DNA from: an uncultured Lachnospiraceae bacterium
GTDB taxonomy: Bacteria; Bacillota; Clostridia; Lachnospirales; Lachnospiraceae
NCBI GenBank assembly: GCA_946615865.1
Contig: CAMOIJ010000008.1
Location: 1-64,000 of the forward strand
DNA length: 64,000 nt
Reading direction: 5' to 3'
In this document: in pieces, positions 9,654-18,190 of the stretch
Layout of the letters: each line of letters begins with the position of its first letter
Numbering within the stretch: the stretch's first letter is position 1
Notes under the pieces: model-generated
What the model was told of the DNA's origin: nothing
Database searches by the model: none
What the model saw: the letters and a program-made list of their open reading frames with translations, nothing else
Position numbers and translations under genes: made by a program

Positions 9654-9990
9654 AATTGCCGAAATCATACTGCTGATCCTGCTGGTGGTCTGCGCTGTGG
9701 GCGTAAACTTCGGAAAAAGTCTTCTGCAGGCAGTGATCATATTTATGTCCTATAGTTCGATCATGTGTATTTTATGGGTGCTATTGGAGTCGCCGGACCT
9801 GGCGATCACGGAGGCGGCAGTCGGAGCGGGCGTCAGCAGTGTTCTGTTCATGCTGACGCTGCGGAGAATTCACACAGAAGACCTGAGAATGGAGGCGCTG
9901 CAGCAGGAGGCGGGGATGAGCGATCCCGTACAGATCGCTGAGGCCTCACAGGAAGAGGGCAGTTCGGAAGCGGGGATAACGGGAGAATAA
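9640..9990 (+). CDS. DUF4040/MbhD-like antiporter subunit (N-terminal MrpB module)
   Basis: About 116 residues with three membrane helices and LESPDLAITEAAVGAG, the signature of the DUF4040 module. In standard Mrp this module is fused into MrpA or MrpB, while in archaeal Mbh it is the free subunit MbhD. The tracked start at 9613 has no ribosome binding site; the ATG at 9640 follows GGAGAAGGAG and gives a start directly before the first helix. The last 30 residues are acidic and soluble. Gene order with the next ORF matches mbhD-mbhE-mbhF. Confidence 0.85.
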   Translation: MALTKIAEIILLILLVVCAVGVNFGKSLLQAVIIFMSYSSIMCILWVLLESPDLAITEAAVGAGVSSVLFMLTLRRIHTEDLRMEALQQEAGMSDPVQIAEASQEEGSSEAGITGE

Positions 9991-9992
9991 AC

Positions 9993-10964
9993 GTGAAGAT
10001 CTTCGATTTGAATTTTGATGTGGAAGAGGAGCCGATCCCTGACGGAGAGGACCATGATCTTCTCGAAAATATCATGGACGGTGAAGAAGTTCATGACAGT
10101 CCTAGGGAAAAGGTCAAAACAGAGAAAGAGTATTATAGAAATTATGTGCGCAGCACACAGTGGGTGCAGAAACTGATCCTGACAGAAAACAGAGGATTTA
10201 ACGTTTTTTATTTCTCTGTGGCGGTGGTCAGCTGTGTTCTGCTGATCGGCATGCTCCTGTTCACGATCTCATATCTGCCGCGCTACGGCGTGGAGAATCC
10301 GGAGAGCATTCTGGTGGTGAAGAGATATGTGGAGAACGGCCTTCAGGAGACGGGCGCGGTGAATATAATCTCGGGGATCATCCTGGACTACAGGGCGTTC
10401 GATACTCTGGGGGAGTCCCATGTATTGTTCACGGCGCTGATGTGTGTGACGGTGCTCCTGCGCAGAGATTCAAAGAACATGCGCACCCAGTATGAGGACT
10501 TCTATACGATCCGCGATGAGAAATATCACGAGCTCTACAGGGAGTCCATCATGAAATTTGTGGCGGCGGTTCTGCTTCCCTGCCTCCTTCTCTATGGAGC
10601 TTATGTGCTGCTGAACGGGCAGATCTCGCCCGGCGGCGGTTTCTCCGGCGGCGCGGTACTGGGGTCAGGCCTGATCATCTGCGCGGCCGCGTTTGGATTC
10701 AGGAGCACTGACAGAGTGATCACCAGAAAGACCGCGAATCTGATCGCCTTCTTTTCGCTCGGATTTTACAGTTTCGCGAAGGGATACGTATTCTTTACAG
10801 GAGCAAACGGGCTGGAGAACCACATTCCTAAGGGAACGCCCGGCGCGATCCTCAGCGGCGGCCTGATCCTTCCGCTGGATATTGCGGTGGGTCTTGTGGT
10901 GGCAACCACGATGTTCGGTTTTTACAGTCTGTTCCGCAGGGGCAGCATCGGAGGAAACAAGTGA
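9993..10964 (+). CDS. MbhE-MnhB fusion subunit of the Mrp-type antiporter
   Basis: A 323-residue protein from a GTG start two bases after the previous stop. An acidic N-terminus of about 60 residues precedes a helix and a segment IILDYRAFDTLGE (about 125-140), which is the MbhE/MrpA C-terminal pattern. The second half is a MnhB domain with YVLLNGQISPGGGFSGG and four helices. This joins two modules that are separate genes in archaeal Mbh. The acidic leader is unusual for the family. The stop codon overlaps the next start. Confidence 0.88.
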   Translation: MKIFDLNFDVEEEPIPDGEDHDLLENIMDGEEVHDSPREKVKTEKEYYRNYVRSTQWVQKLILTENRGFNVFYFSVAVVSCVLLIGMLLFTISYLPRYGVENPESILVVKRYVENGLQETGAVNIISGIILDYRAFDTLGESHVLFTALMCVTVLLRRDSKNMRTQYEDFYTIRDEKYHELYRESIMKFVAAVLLPCLLLYGAYVLLNGQISPGGGFSGGAVLGSGLIICAAAFGFRSTDRVITRKTANLIAFFSLGFYSFAKGYVFFTGANGLENHIPKGTPGAILSGGLILPLDIAVGLVVATTMFGFYSLFRRGSIGGNK

Positions 10965-11341
10965 TGGAAAACCTGATCGCCAACAGCACGGAAGCCGTGG
11001 CTGTCATCTTATTCGGTATCGGATTTACGATGCTTCTCTTTCACAGAAACCTCTTCAGGAAACTGATCGGGCTCAACGTCATGGATACGGGCGTATTCCT
11101 GTTCCTGGCGTCCATGGGATATATCGAGGGCCGCAAAGCGCCGATCATCGTCAACGGCGTGCAGAGCACGGAGGCTTATATCAACCCGCTTCCGGCGTCC
11201 CTGGTCCTGACAGGTATTGTTGTATCCGTTTCGGTGACCGCGATCATGCTGTCACTGACAGTCCGCCTGTATATGCGCTATCACACGCTGAACCTGGACG
11301 AGATCTACAGAATGGCCGACCATCTGGAAGATGACCGGTAA
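10964..11341 (+). CDS. mrpC: Na+/H+ antiporter subunit C (MnhC/NuoK-like)
   Basis: About 125 residues, three helices, with the NuoK-like pattern NLFRKLIGLNVMDTGVFLFL and LPASLVLTGIVVSVSVTAIM, which closely resembles MnhC. The ATG overlaps the mrpB stop as TGATG with GGAGG nine bases upstream; the track starts one codon earlier at GTG. MrpC is homologous to NuoK of complex I and helps form the ion path beside the D subunit. Confidence 0.93.
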   Translation: MENLIANSTEAVAVILFGIGFTMLLFHRNLFRKLIGLNVMDTGVFLFLASMGYIEGRKAPIIVNGVQSTEAYINPLPASLVLTGIVVSVSVTAIMLSLTVRLYMRYHTLNLDEIYRMADHLEDDR

Positions 11342-11356
11342 ACGAAGGAGCCGACA

Positions 11357-12844
11357 GTGGACTTTATCAGAAACTTTCCGATGTTCAGCGTTGTGCTGAG
11401 CCTGTTCTCAGGCGTTTTGTGCACTATGCTGAGCGGCAAAAAAGCAAGAATATACACGATCATCTACGAGTGCATTCTGTTAGTCATGGTTGCAGCGGTT
11501 CTCCGCTATACTGTGGTGACCGGGGAAGCCTTTACCTATGTGCTGGGAGAATTTCCTGCCCCCTGGGGGAATGAGCTTCGGGCCGGCACGCTGGAAGCGT
11601 CGATCGCGGTCCTGTTCATCGCAGTGATGCTGTGCGCGGTGCTGGCAGGTCAGCACTATGTCCGCAAGGATATTGACGAGAGCAAGGTCAATATCTATTA
11701 CGCGATCCTGAACCTGATGACAGCAGCCCTGATGGCGATGACCTGGACCAACGATATTTTCTCCGGGTACGTATTTCTGGAGATCCTGACGCTGACAAGC
11801 TGCGGCGTCCTGATAGTGCGCGAGATCGGCAGAACGACACTGGCGGCGGTGCGCTACATGATCCTCAATCTGGTGGGGTCGGGCCTGTTTCTTCTGGGCG
11901 TTGTGCTCCTGTACGATATCACGGGAAATCTTCTGATGGTGCCGATGCAGCGCGAGATCGCGATGCTGTACCAGGATCCGGGCGCCCGGGTCGTGCTGAT
12001 CATGGCGACAGGCATCCTGACCATCGGACTCTCGATCAAGAGCGGACTTTTCCCCTTCCACTACTGGATGCCGGACACTTACGGCTGGGCTACGCCTACC
12101 TCCGGAGCGGTGCTCTCGTCGCTGGTCTCCAAGTGCTACATCTTCTTGTTGATCAAAATATACTGGCGCGTGATCGGGATCGATATCTTTACGGATATGC
12201 CGATCCGCAACGTTTTGTTTGTGCTTGGACTGTGCGGAATGGTGTTCGGCTCGCTCTCGGCGATCCGGGCGGAGAATATAAACCGGATGGTGGCTTTCTC
12301 GTCTGCGGCACAGATCGGCTACATCTATATGGGGATCGGACTGGGCGGAACCGCGGGCTTTACCGCAGCGGTGTTCCACATCATGGCCCACGCGGTCACC
12401 AAATCCCAGCTGTTTCTGACAACGCCGAGACTTGCCGCGGTGTCCGGAAACAGCCTGCGGTTCAAGAATCTGCAGGGCTGCGCCCTCAGAGATCCCAATG
12501 CGGGACTGTTTTTCCTGCTGCCGAGCCTTTCGATGATCGGTATTCCTATTTTCGCGGGCTTTTCGTCCAAACTCTTTTTTGCCATGGCGGCCGCGGACAG
12601 GGGAGGGATCAAACTGATTCTGGTCATGCTGGTGCTGGCGGCAAGTTCACTGCTGAACGCGCTGTATTTTATGAGGACGCTGATCCGCATCTATACACCG
12701 TCTGATCCCTCGAATGAGAGAGTCAGACACCATCTGGATTACAATATTCCCATGACCGCCCTGACGCTGGCAAATCTGGCGATGGGGCTTTTCAGCGGTG
12801 TTTTCGCCGCTCTGATCGGGCAGGGATTTTCAATGTTCAACTGA
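11357..12844 (+). CDS. mrpD: Antiporter large subunit D (NuoN/MnhD-like), copy 1
   Basis: A 495-residue polytopic protein of the proton-translocating NuoL/M/N family. The conserved charged residues are present: Glu in YVFLEILTLTSCG (helix 5), Lys in GLSIKSGLFPFHYWMPD (helix 7), Lys in SSLVSKCYIFLLIK (helix 8) and Lys in HAVTKSQLFL. GTG start behind AAGGAG. It lies directly after mrpC, where MrpD belongs, and is the first of four large subunits in a row. Confidence 0.92.
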   Translation: MDFIRNFPMFSVVLSLFSGVLCTMLSGKKARIYTIIYECILLVMVAAVLRYTVVTGEAFTYVLGEFPAPWGNELRAGTLEASIAVLFIAVMLCAVLAGQHYVRKDIDESKVNIYYAILNLMTAALMAMTWTNDIFSGYVFLEILTLTSCGVLIVREIGRTTLAAVRYMILNLVGSGLFLLGVVLLYDITGNLLMVPMQREIAMLYQDPGARVVLIMATGILTIGLSIKSGLFPFHYWMPDTYGWATPTSGAVLSSLVSKCYIFLLIKIYWRVIGIDIFTDMPIRNVLFVLGLCGMVFGSLSAIRAENINRMVAFSSAAQIGYIYMGIGLGGTAGFTAAVFHIMAHAVTKSQLFLTTPRLAAVSGNSLRFKNLQGCALRDPNAGLFFLLPSLSMIGIPIFAGFSSKLFFAMAAADRGGIKLILVMLVLAASSLLNALYFMRTLIRIYTPSDPSNERVRHHLDYNIPMTALTLANLAMGLFSGVFAALIGQGFSMFN

Positions 12845-12857
12845 GGGAGGTCAAGAC

Positions 12858-14300
12858 ATGCTGATGATTGCGGCAATACTGATACCTGTGGCGGCAGGAA
12901 TCGCGATATCTGCGATCCCTATGGAGGATCGTATGAGGAAGGCGCTGTATGCCTGCAGTGTTCTCCTGACAGACGCCGTCGCAGCCTTTGCAGCAATGGG
13001 CGGCGAAACGCTGCGCCTCTCGGAGCTGTCGGAAGGTGTAGCCATTATTTTCAGAGCGGACACACTGGGCAGGTGTTTTCTGGCGGTGACAATACTGCTG
13101 TACACCTCCGTGCTTTTTTATTCCTTCGAATATATGAAGATGGAAGAGCGGATCCCGACTTTCTACGCGTTCTACCTGATCTCAATGGGAGCGCTGATCG
13201 CGGAGTGCTTCGCGGGGAATCTGGTTACGATGTACCTGTGTTTCGAGTTCCTGACACTGACCTCCATGCCCCTGGTGCTTCATGAGAGGACCAAAGAGGC
13301 CGTCGCGGCAGGTCTCAAGTACCTGTTCTATTCGGTCGCGGGCGCTATGATGGGCCTTCTCGCCATTTTCTTCGTCTATCATTTTGCAAAGGACCCGGAA
13401 CTTTTCATCTACGGCGGATTCCTGGATCCGTCAAAATATACCGGCGCGGAGACCGTCCTTCTGGCAGCTGTCCTGGCAGGGATTGTCGGATTCGGCGCCA
13501 AAGCCGGCATGTACCCTCTTCACGGCTGGCTCCCGACCGCGCATCCCATCGCGCCGGCTCCCGCCTCCGCGCTGCTGTCCGCCATGATCGCCAAGGGAGG
13601 CGTTCTGGCGGTGATCAGGCTTGTATATTTCTCTGTGGGTGATCAGCTCCTGCGGGGGACCTGGGCGCAGCTTGCCTGGATGTGCCTCGCGACCCTGACG
13701 ATCCTCATGGGTTCCACCATGGCTTTCGGTGAGGAAAACCTCAAGAAGAGACTTGCTTATTCCACAGTCAGCCAGATCTCCTATATCATGCTCTCGCTCT
13801 CTCTTTTGACAGACGCGGGTTTGCGGGGAGGGCTTCTGCATGTGTTCAGCCACGCCTGCGCCAAAGGCTGCCTGTTCCTGGTGGCCGGCGTCTTTATCTA
13901 TAAGCTCAGGATACGCAGAGTTACTGAACTTATGGGGATCGGCAGGACAATGCCCCTCACACTGGCGTGTTTCACACTTGCCTCTATCTCCCTTGTGGGA
14001 ATACCGCCGATGGGCGGATTTACAAGTAAATGGGCCATCGCGACGGCGGCTATGGACAGCGGAGCGGGCGTTTTCGCGGTCCTGGGTCCTGTGGTCCTGC
14101 TGATCTCAGCGCTCCTGACCGCGGGCTATCTGCTTCCGGTCATGGTAGACGGTTACTTCCCGGGTATGGTGACGGGATACGAAGACGATGAGAAAGCTGA
14201 GCCCAATGCGCTTATGCTGATCCCGATGTTCATCCTGTGCGCGGGATCCCTGCTGGTAGGCGTATTCGGAAGTTCCTTTATGGGAGGACTGGTATTCTGA
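12858..14300 (+). CDS. Antiporter large subunit (NuoM/NuoN-like), copy 2
   Basis: A 480-residue member of the same family, with CFEFLTLTSMPLVLH (helix 5 Glu), GFGAKAGMYPLHGWLPTAHP (helix 7 Lys), AMIAKGGVLAVIR (helix 8 Lys) and HACAKGCLFLVAG. All residues of a working proton channel appear to be kept. GGGAGG precedes the ATG, 13 bases after copy 1. Such paralogues are additional ion-translocating units in complex I-like machines. Confidence 0.9.
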   Translation: MLMIAAILIPVAAGIAISAIPMEDRMRKALYACSVLLTDAVAAFAAMGGETLRLSELSEGVAIIFRADTLGRCFLAVTILLYTSVLFYSFEYMKMEERIPTFYAFYLISMGALIAECFAGNLVTMYLCFEFLTLTSMPLVLHERTKEAVAAGLKYLFYSVAGAMMGLLAIFFVYHFAKDPELFIYGGFLDPSKYTGAETVLLAAVLAGIVGFGAKAGMYPLHGWLPTAHPIAPAPASALLSAMIAKGGVLAVIRLVYFSVGDQLLRGTWAQLAWMCLATLTILMGSTMAFGEENLKKRLAYSTVSQISYIMLSLSLLTDAGLRGGLLHVFSHACAKGCLFLVAGVFIYKLRIRRVTELMGIGRTMPLTLACFTLASISLVGIPPMGGFTSKWAIATAAMDSGAGVFAVLGPVVLLISALLTAGYLLPVMVDGYFPGMVTGYEDDEKAEPNALMLIPMFILCAGSLLVGVFGSSFMGGLVF

Positions 14301-14325
14301 CACTGAAAACGGGAGGAGATCGATC

Positions 14326-15843
14326 TTGAGCCCTGTATTTTTGCTGATCCCGATCCTGCTGCCCATTGCGGGCGGACTGGCGATGCTGATCAGACCTCTG
14401 AAAAAAGAAAAGAAAAGGAGAATCTGCTGCGAAACCCTGGCCCTTTTGACGTCTGCCTGTGTCTGGGCGGCCGCCTTTTGGGTACAGCGCGAGCCCGTGA
14501 CGATCTACAGTTTCACCCGGGGATTCGCGGTGAACTTCTGCGTGGACGGCATGGCGAATGTGTTCGCGCTCATGATCTCCGTGATGTGGCCGCTTGTCCT
14601 TCTGTACGCCTTTGAGTATATGAAAGGAGATGAAGGGCGCGATCGCTTTTTTGCCTTCTATGTCATGACTTACGGCGTGACGCTGGGCGTCTGCTACTCG
14701 GCGGACATGATCACGATGTATGTGTTCATTGAAATGCTGACGCTGGTGACGATCCCCCTGGTGTCTCACTACGGAGGGCACGAGAGCATGTATGCCGGGC
14801 GCAAGTATGCCGCCTATACCATCGGCGGCGCTTCACTGGGCTTTATGGCAGTGGTCCTGACTACGATGTTCGGCATGGCGGGGAGCTTCCGCTACGGCGG
14901 GAGCATTGACGTAACGTATGACGCGGTCATGATGCAGCTGGCTTTCGTGCTGGGATTCGTCGGATTTGGAGCCAAGGCCGCGGTATTTCCCCTGCACGAC
15001 TGGCTTCCGACAGCTTCGGTCGCACCGACCCCGGTCACTGCGCTTCTGCACGCGGTGGCTGTGGTCAATTCAGGCGTTTTTGCCGTCATGAGGATGACCT
15101 ATTATGTCTTCGGGGCGGACTATCTGCGGGGGACAACAGCGCAGGCGATCTGCCTGGCACTGGCGGTCTTTTCCCTTCTCTTCGGCGCCGTTCAGGCATT
15201 GAGAGAGCGTCATTTCAAGAGAAGGTTCGCTTACTCCACGATGAGCAACCTGTCTTATATGCTGTTGGGGGTCATGACACTGTCGCCTCAGGGGCTTAAA
15301 GCAGGACTGGCCCATATGGTATTCCACGGCGTCATCAAGATCAGCCTGTTCATGTGCGCAGGCGCCTTTATGCACCAGGCCCGCAAATCCTATATTTATG
15401 AACTGAACGGGATCGGCCGGCGGATGCCCGCGACTTTCACGGCCTACACTCTGTGCGCGCTGTCCCTTACGGGAATCCCGCCCTTCTGCGGGTTTGTCTC
15501 CAAGTGGCAGCTGCTGACAGCAGGACTCGGAGCTGCCACAGAGGCGGTACAAATGCGAACGGCAGGTTCCACTGTCTCACAGATCCTCCCGTATCTGCTG
15601 TACGGAGGAGTCGCGGCGCTGATCATCGCGGCTTTTCTGTGTGCGATGTACACGCTCAGTATTACGGTGAGAGCGTTCTTCCCCCTGGATGAAAAGGATC
15701 TGTATAAAGACAGCAATGTCAGGGAAGCGGGACCTCTCATGCTGGTTCCCCTCTATGTTTTCGGGGTGTGCAACATTCTGTTCGGCATGTTCCCGGGACC
15801 GATCCTGGCTGTACTGACAGCGATCGGAGAGGGAAGGCTTTGA
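14326..15843 (+). CDS. Antiporter large subunit (NuoM/NuoL-like), copy 3
   Basis: A 505-residue paralogue starting at TTG behind GGGAGGAG. It has FIEMLTLVTIPLVSH (helix 5 Glu), GFGAKAAVFPLHDWLPTASV (helix 7 Lys) and HGVIKISLFMCAG. In helix 8, where copies 1, 2 and 4 have Lys, it reads HAVAVVNSGVFAVMR, so the usual Lys is Asn. This may change its role in proton transfer, or the subunit may work differently. The rest of the fold is intact, and there is no frameshift. Confidence 0.9.
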   Translation: MSPVFLLIPILLPIAGGLAMLIRPLKKEKKRRICCETLALLTSACVWAAAFWVQREPVTIYSFTRGFAVNFCVDGMANVFALMISVMWPLVLLYAFEYMKGDEGRDRFFAFYVMTYGVTLGVCYSADMITMYVFIEMLTLVTIPLVSHYGGHESMYAGRKYAAYTIGGASLGFMAVVLTTMFGMAGSFRYGGSIDVTYDAVMMQLAFVLGFVGFGAKAAVFPLHDWLPTASVAPTPVTALLHAVAVVNSGVFAVMRMTYYVFGADYLRGTTAQAICLALAVFSLLFGAVQALRERHFKRRFAYSTMSNLSYMLLGVMTLSPQGLKAGLAHMVFHGVIKISLFMCAGAFMHQARKSYIYELNGIGRRMPATFTAYTLCALSLTGIPPFCGFVSKWQLLTAGLGAATEAVQMRTAGSTVSQILPYLLYGGVAALIIAAFLCAMYTLSITVRAFFPLDEKDLYKDSNVREAGPLMLVPLYVFGVCNILFGMFPGPILAVLTAIGEGRL

Positions 15844-15870
15844 TGGCAAAATATCGATAACAATGAAATA

Positions 15871-18132
15871 ATGCGGAAAATTACGGCGTTAAAGAGCCGT
15901 TTTTCCGCGGAAGTGGAGCACAGGATGCTTATTGCGACCATCGTCTTCGGACCGTTTGCCGGAGCAGCAGCTGCGGCCGCCATAGGGAAAAAGAGTGAAA
16001 AAGCCGGAGAATATGCGGCTCTTTTCCTGACGCTCTGCATACTGGGACTGTCGCTGGCCCTTGTACCTCCGGCAGGTTCGGCAACACTTTATCCGTCCGC
16101 AGAAAGCGCGGGCGGGGCATCCCTTGTGATCCCGAAAATCCTGTCCGGGAGCGGCCTGACCTTCAGCGTTACGGGATTCAGGGCAGTGTACGCCGTGATC
16201 ACCGCGCTCATGTGGGTCGGGACAACGATGTTCTCCCCGGAATATTTTGCCCACGAGAGGGAAAATCTGGGCAGGTACAAGTTCTTCGTGCTGTTTACAC
16301 TCGGAGCCGTGGAGGGCGTCATGCTCTCAGCGGACCTGATGACGGCGTTTGTGTTCTTTGAGGTACTTTCCTTTACATCCTTCACCTGGGTCATCCACGA
16401 ACAGACCCGGGAAGCGATCCGGGCGGGGTACACTTATCTGTTTATCGCGGTGATTGGCGGTCTGTTAATGTTCATGGGCCTTGTGCTCCTGGAGCGCACA
16501 ACGGGAACTCTGTCCTTCGCGGGTCTGTCGGAGGCGCTGCAGGGAGCCGGCTCTTCGCCGGACAGCCTCGCGGAGCCCAAGGTGCTGGCGGCAGGCGTGC
16601 TGATTCTTCTCGGATTCGGCGCCAAAGCGGGCATGTTTCCGCTGCACGTATGGCTTCCCAAAGCCCATCCGGCGGCGCCTTCCCCTGCCTCGGCTCTTTT
16701 GTCGGGCATTCTGACGAAAGTTGGTGTCTACGGGATCCTGATGACGGCGCTCTATGTGCTGGCCGGAGATTTCCGCTTCGGCCTGATCGTGCTTGCAGCC
16801 GGTATGATCACCATGCTGCTGGGTGCAGTCCTGGCGCTGTTCTCCGTGAACCTCAAGCGCACTTTGGCCTGTTCTTCTATGTCTCAGATCGGCTTCATCC
16901 TGACCGGTATCGCAGTGACAGTGCTCATGGGAGCCGTGGGCGAGAAAGAAGCGGTGATGACAGCGCTTGCGGGTACGGTGCAGCACATGATCAACCACTC
17001 GCTGCTCAAGCTCACACTGTTTATGTGCGCGGGCGTGGTAGTCATGAACCTTCACAGCCTTACTTTGGACGAGATCAGGGGATGGGGCAGGAACAAGACG
17101 CCTCTCAAGACCGCTTTCGCCCTGGGAGGCCTTGGGATCAGCGGCGTACCGCTCTTTAACGGCTATATCAGTAAGACTTTACTCCACGAAGGAATAGTGG
17201 AAGCCATCCATGGGATGGCGGAGGCGCGGGAACTCGGACTTTCGACGGTTGACGCGGTGACTGCAGGGAACATCTCGAATATTCTTAAGATCGGTGAATG
17301 GATCTTCCTGTTTTCGGGCGGACTGACGTTTGCCTATATGCTCAAGCTCTTTATCTGTATCTTTGTGGAGAAGAACCGGGATGAGGACGTTCAGGAACGT
17401 TATGACAGCTCAACTAAGTGCATGAATCCCGTGAGTACAGCGGCGATCCTGGGATCGTCCCTGTTCATGGTGATCCTGGGAATGCCTCCGGTGACGAAGA
17501 GACTGATTGCTTTTGCCCTGGGCGAGAACGAGATCCTGGAATTCGCGGCTTTCACACCTGAGAATCTCAAGGGAAGCGCGATCTCTCTGGTGATCGGCGC
17601 GCTGGTCTATCTGACGGTCGTAAGGCACCTGCTGTACAGGGAGGGGTCTTATGTCAACCGCTGGCCGGAGAAACTGGACCTGGAGGAAGGCCTTTACAGG
17701 CCGGCCCTGACCAGATGGATTCCGCGAGTCCTTCTCACTATTGCTTCTGTATTCGGTGAGAACAAAATATTGAAGCCTGTGTGCCGATTCGGTCTTGATA
17801 CTGCGCTGAAAGCGGCGGCTGTATTCGGTGAGGACAAGATTTTGACCCCGGTCTGCACCTTCAGTTTCAGCCTGATGCAAAAGATAGCGTACTGCTTCAG
17901 TGTCAGCACGGACTATCTGATCCTGGAAATGAGACGCACTGCGCTGCGGGAGAAAAGAGTGCGCAGAGCCGGCGTGGGACAGGTCAGCCGTCTCCGCATG
18001 CTCCGGGAGGGCACAGCGGAGGCTGTGAACCCGATTTTGCGCAATTTTACGTTTGCTTTGCTGATGACTTGCCTTGGAATACTGATGATTTTGGGAGTTT
18101 TGCTGATTGCAATTGTGCATATTTCTCAATAG
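15871..18132 (+). CDS. Antiporter large subunit (NuoL/MrpA-like), copy 4, with long C-terminal extension
   Basis: A 753-residue NuoL-like protein with FFEVLSFTSFTWVIHE, GFGAKAGMFPLHVWLPKAHP, GILTKVGVYGIL and HSLLKLTLFMCAG. Past the antiporter core (about 540) it has a soluble stretch with two near-repeats, SVFGENKILKPVC and AVFGEDKILTPVC, and a final membrane helix, which may correspond to the lateral helix anchor of NuoL. The tracked ATG at 15871 has no clear ribosome binding site; the ATG at 15925, behind GGAAGTGGAG and directly before the first helix, is a good alternative. It ends the operon. Confidence 0.88.
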   Translation: MRKITALKSRFSAEVEHRMLIATIVFGPFAGAAAAAAIGKKSEKAGEYAALFLTLCILGLSLALVPPAGSATLYPSAESAGGASLVIPKILSGSGLTFSVTGFRAVYAVITALMWVGTTMFSPEYFAHERENLGRYKFFVLFTLGAVEGVMLSADLMTAFVFFEVLSFTSFTWVIHEQTREAIRAGYTYLFIAVIGGLLMFMGLVLLERTTGTLSFAGLSEALQGAGSSPDSLAEPKVLAAGVLILLGFGAKAGMFPLHVWLPKAHPAAPSPASALLSGILTKVGVYGILMTALYVLAGDFRFGLIVLAAGMITMLLGAVLALFSVNLKRTLACSSMSQIGFILTGIAVTVLMGAVGEKEAVMTALAGTVQHMINHSLLKLTLFMCAGVVVMNLHSLTLDEIRGWGRNKTPLKTAFALGGLGISGVPLFNGYISKTLLHEGIVEAIHGMAEARELGLSTVDAVTAGNISNILKIGEWIFLFSGGLTFAYMLKLFICIFVEKNRDEDVQERYDSSTKCMNPVSTAAILGSSLFMVILGMPPVTKRLIAFALGENEILEFAAFTPENLKGSAISLVIGALVYLTVVRHLLYREGSYVNRWPEKLDLEEGLYRPALTRWIPRVLLTIASVFGENKILKPVCRFGLDTALKAAAVFGEDKILTPVCTFSFSLMQKIAYCFSVSTDYLILEMRRTALREKRVRRAGVGQVSRLRMLREGTAEAVNPILRNFTFALLMTCLGILMILGVLLIAIVHISQ

Positions 18133-18190
18133 AATGGAAAGACAGGGTAAAAAATAGAAACAATACAGAGCAAGAAAAAAGGTATATTTA

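Noticed and set aside
11480-12391. 303-codon minus-strand ORF in the antiporter gene
   Set aside because: High His/Gln/Asp shadow of the plus-strand membrane protein; no coding signal of its own.
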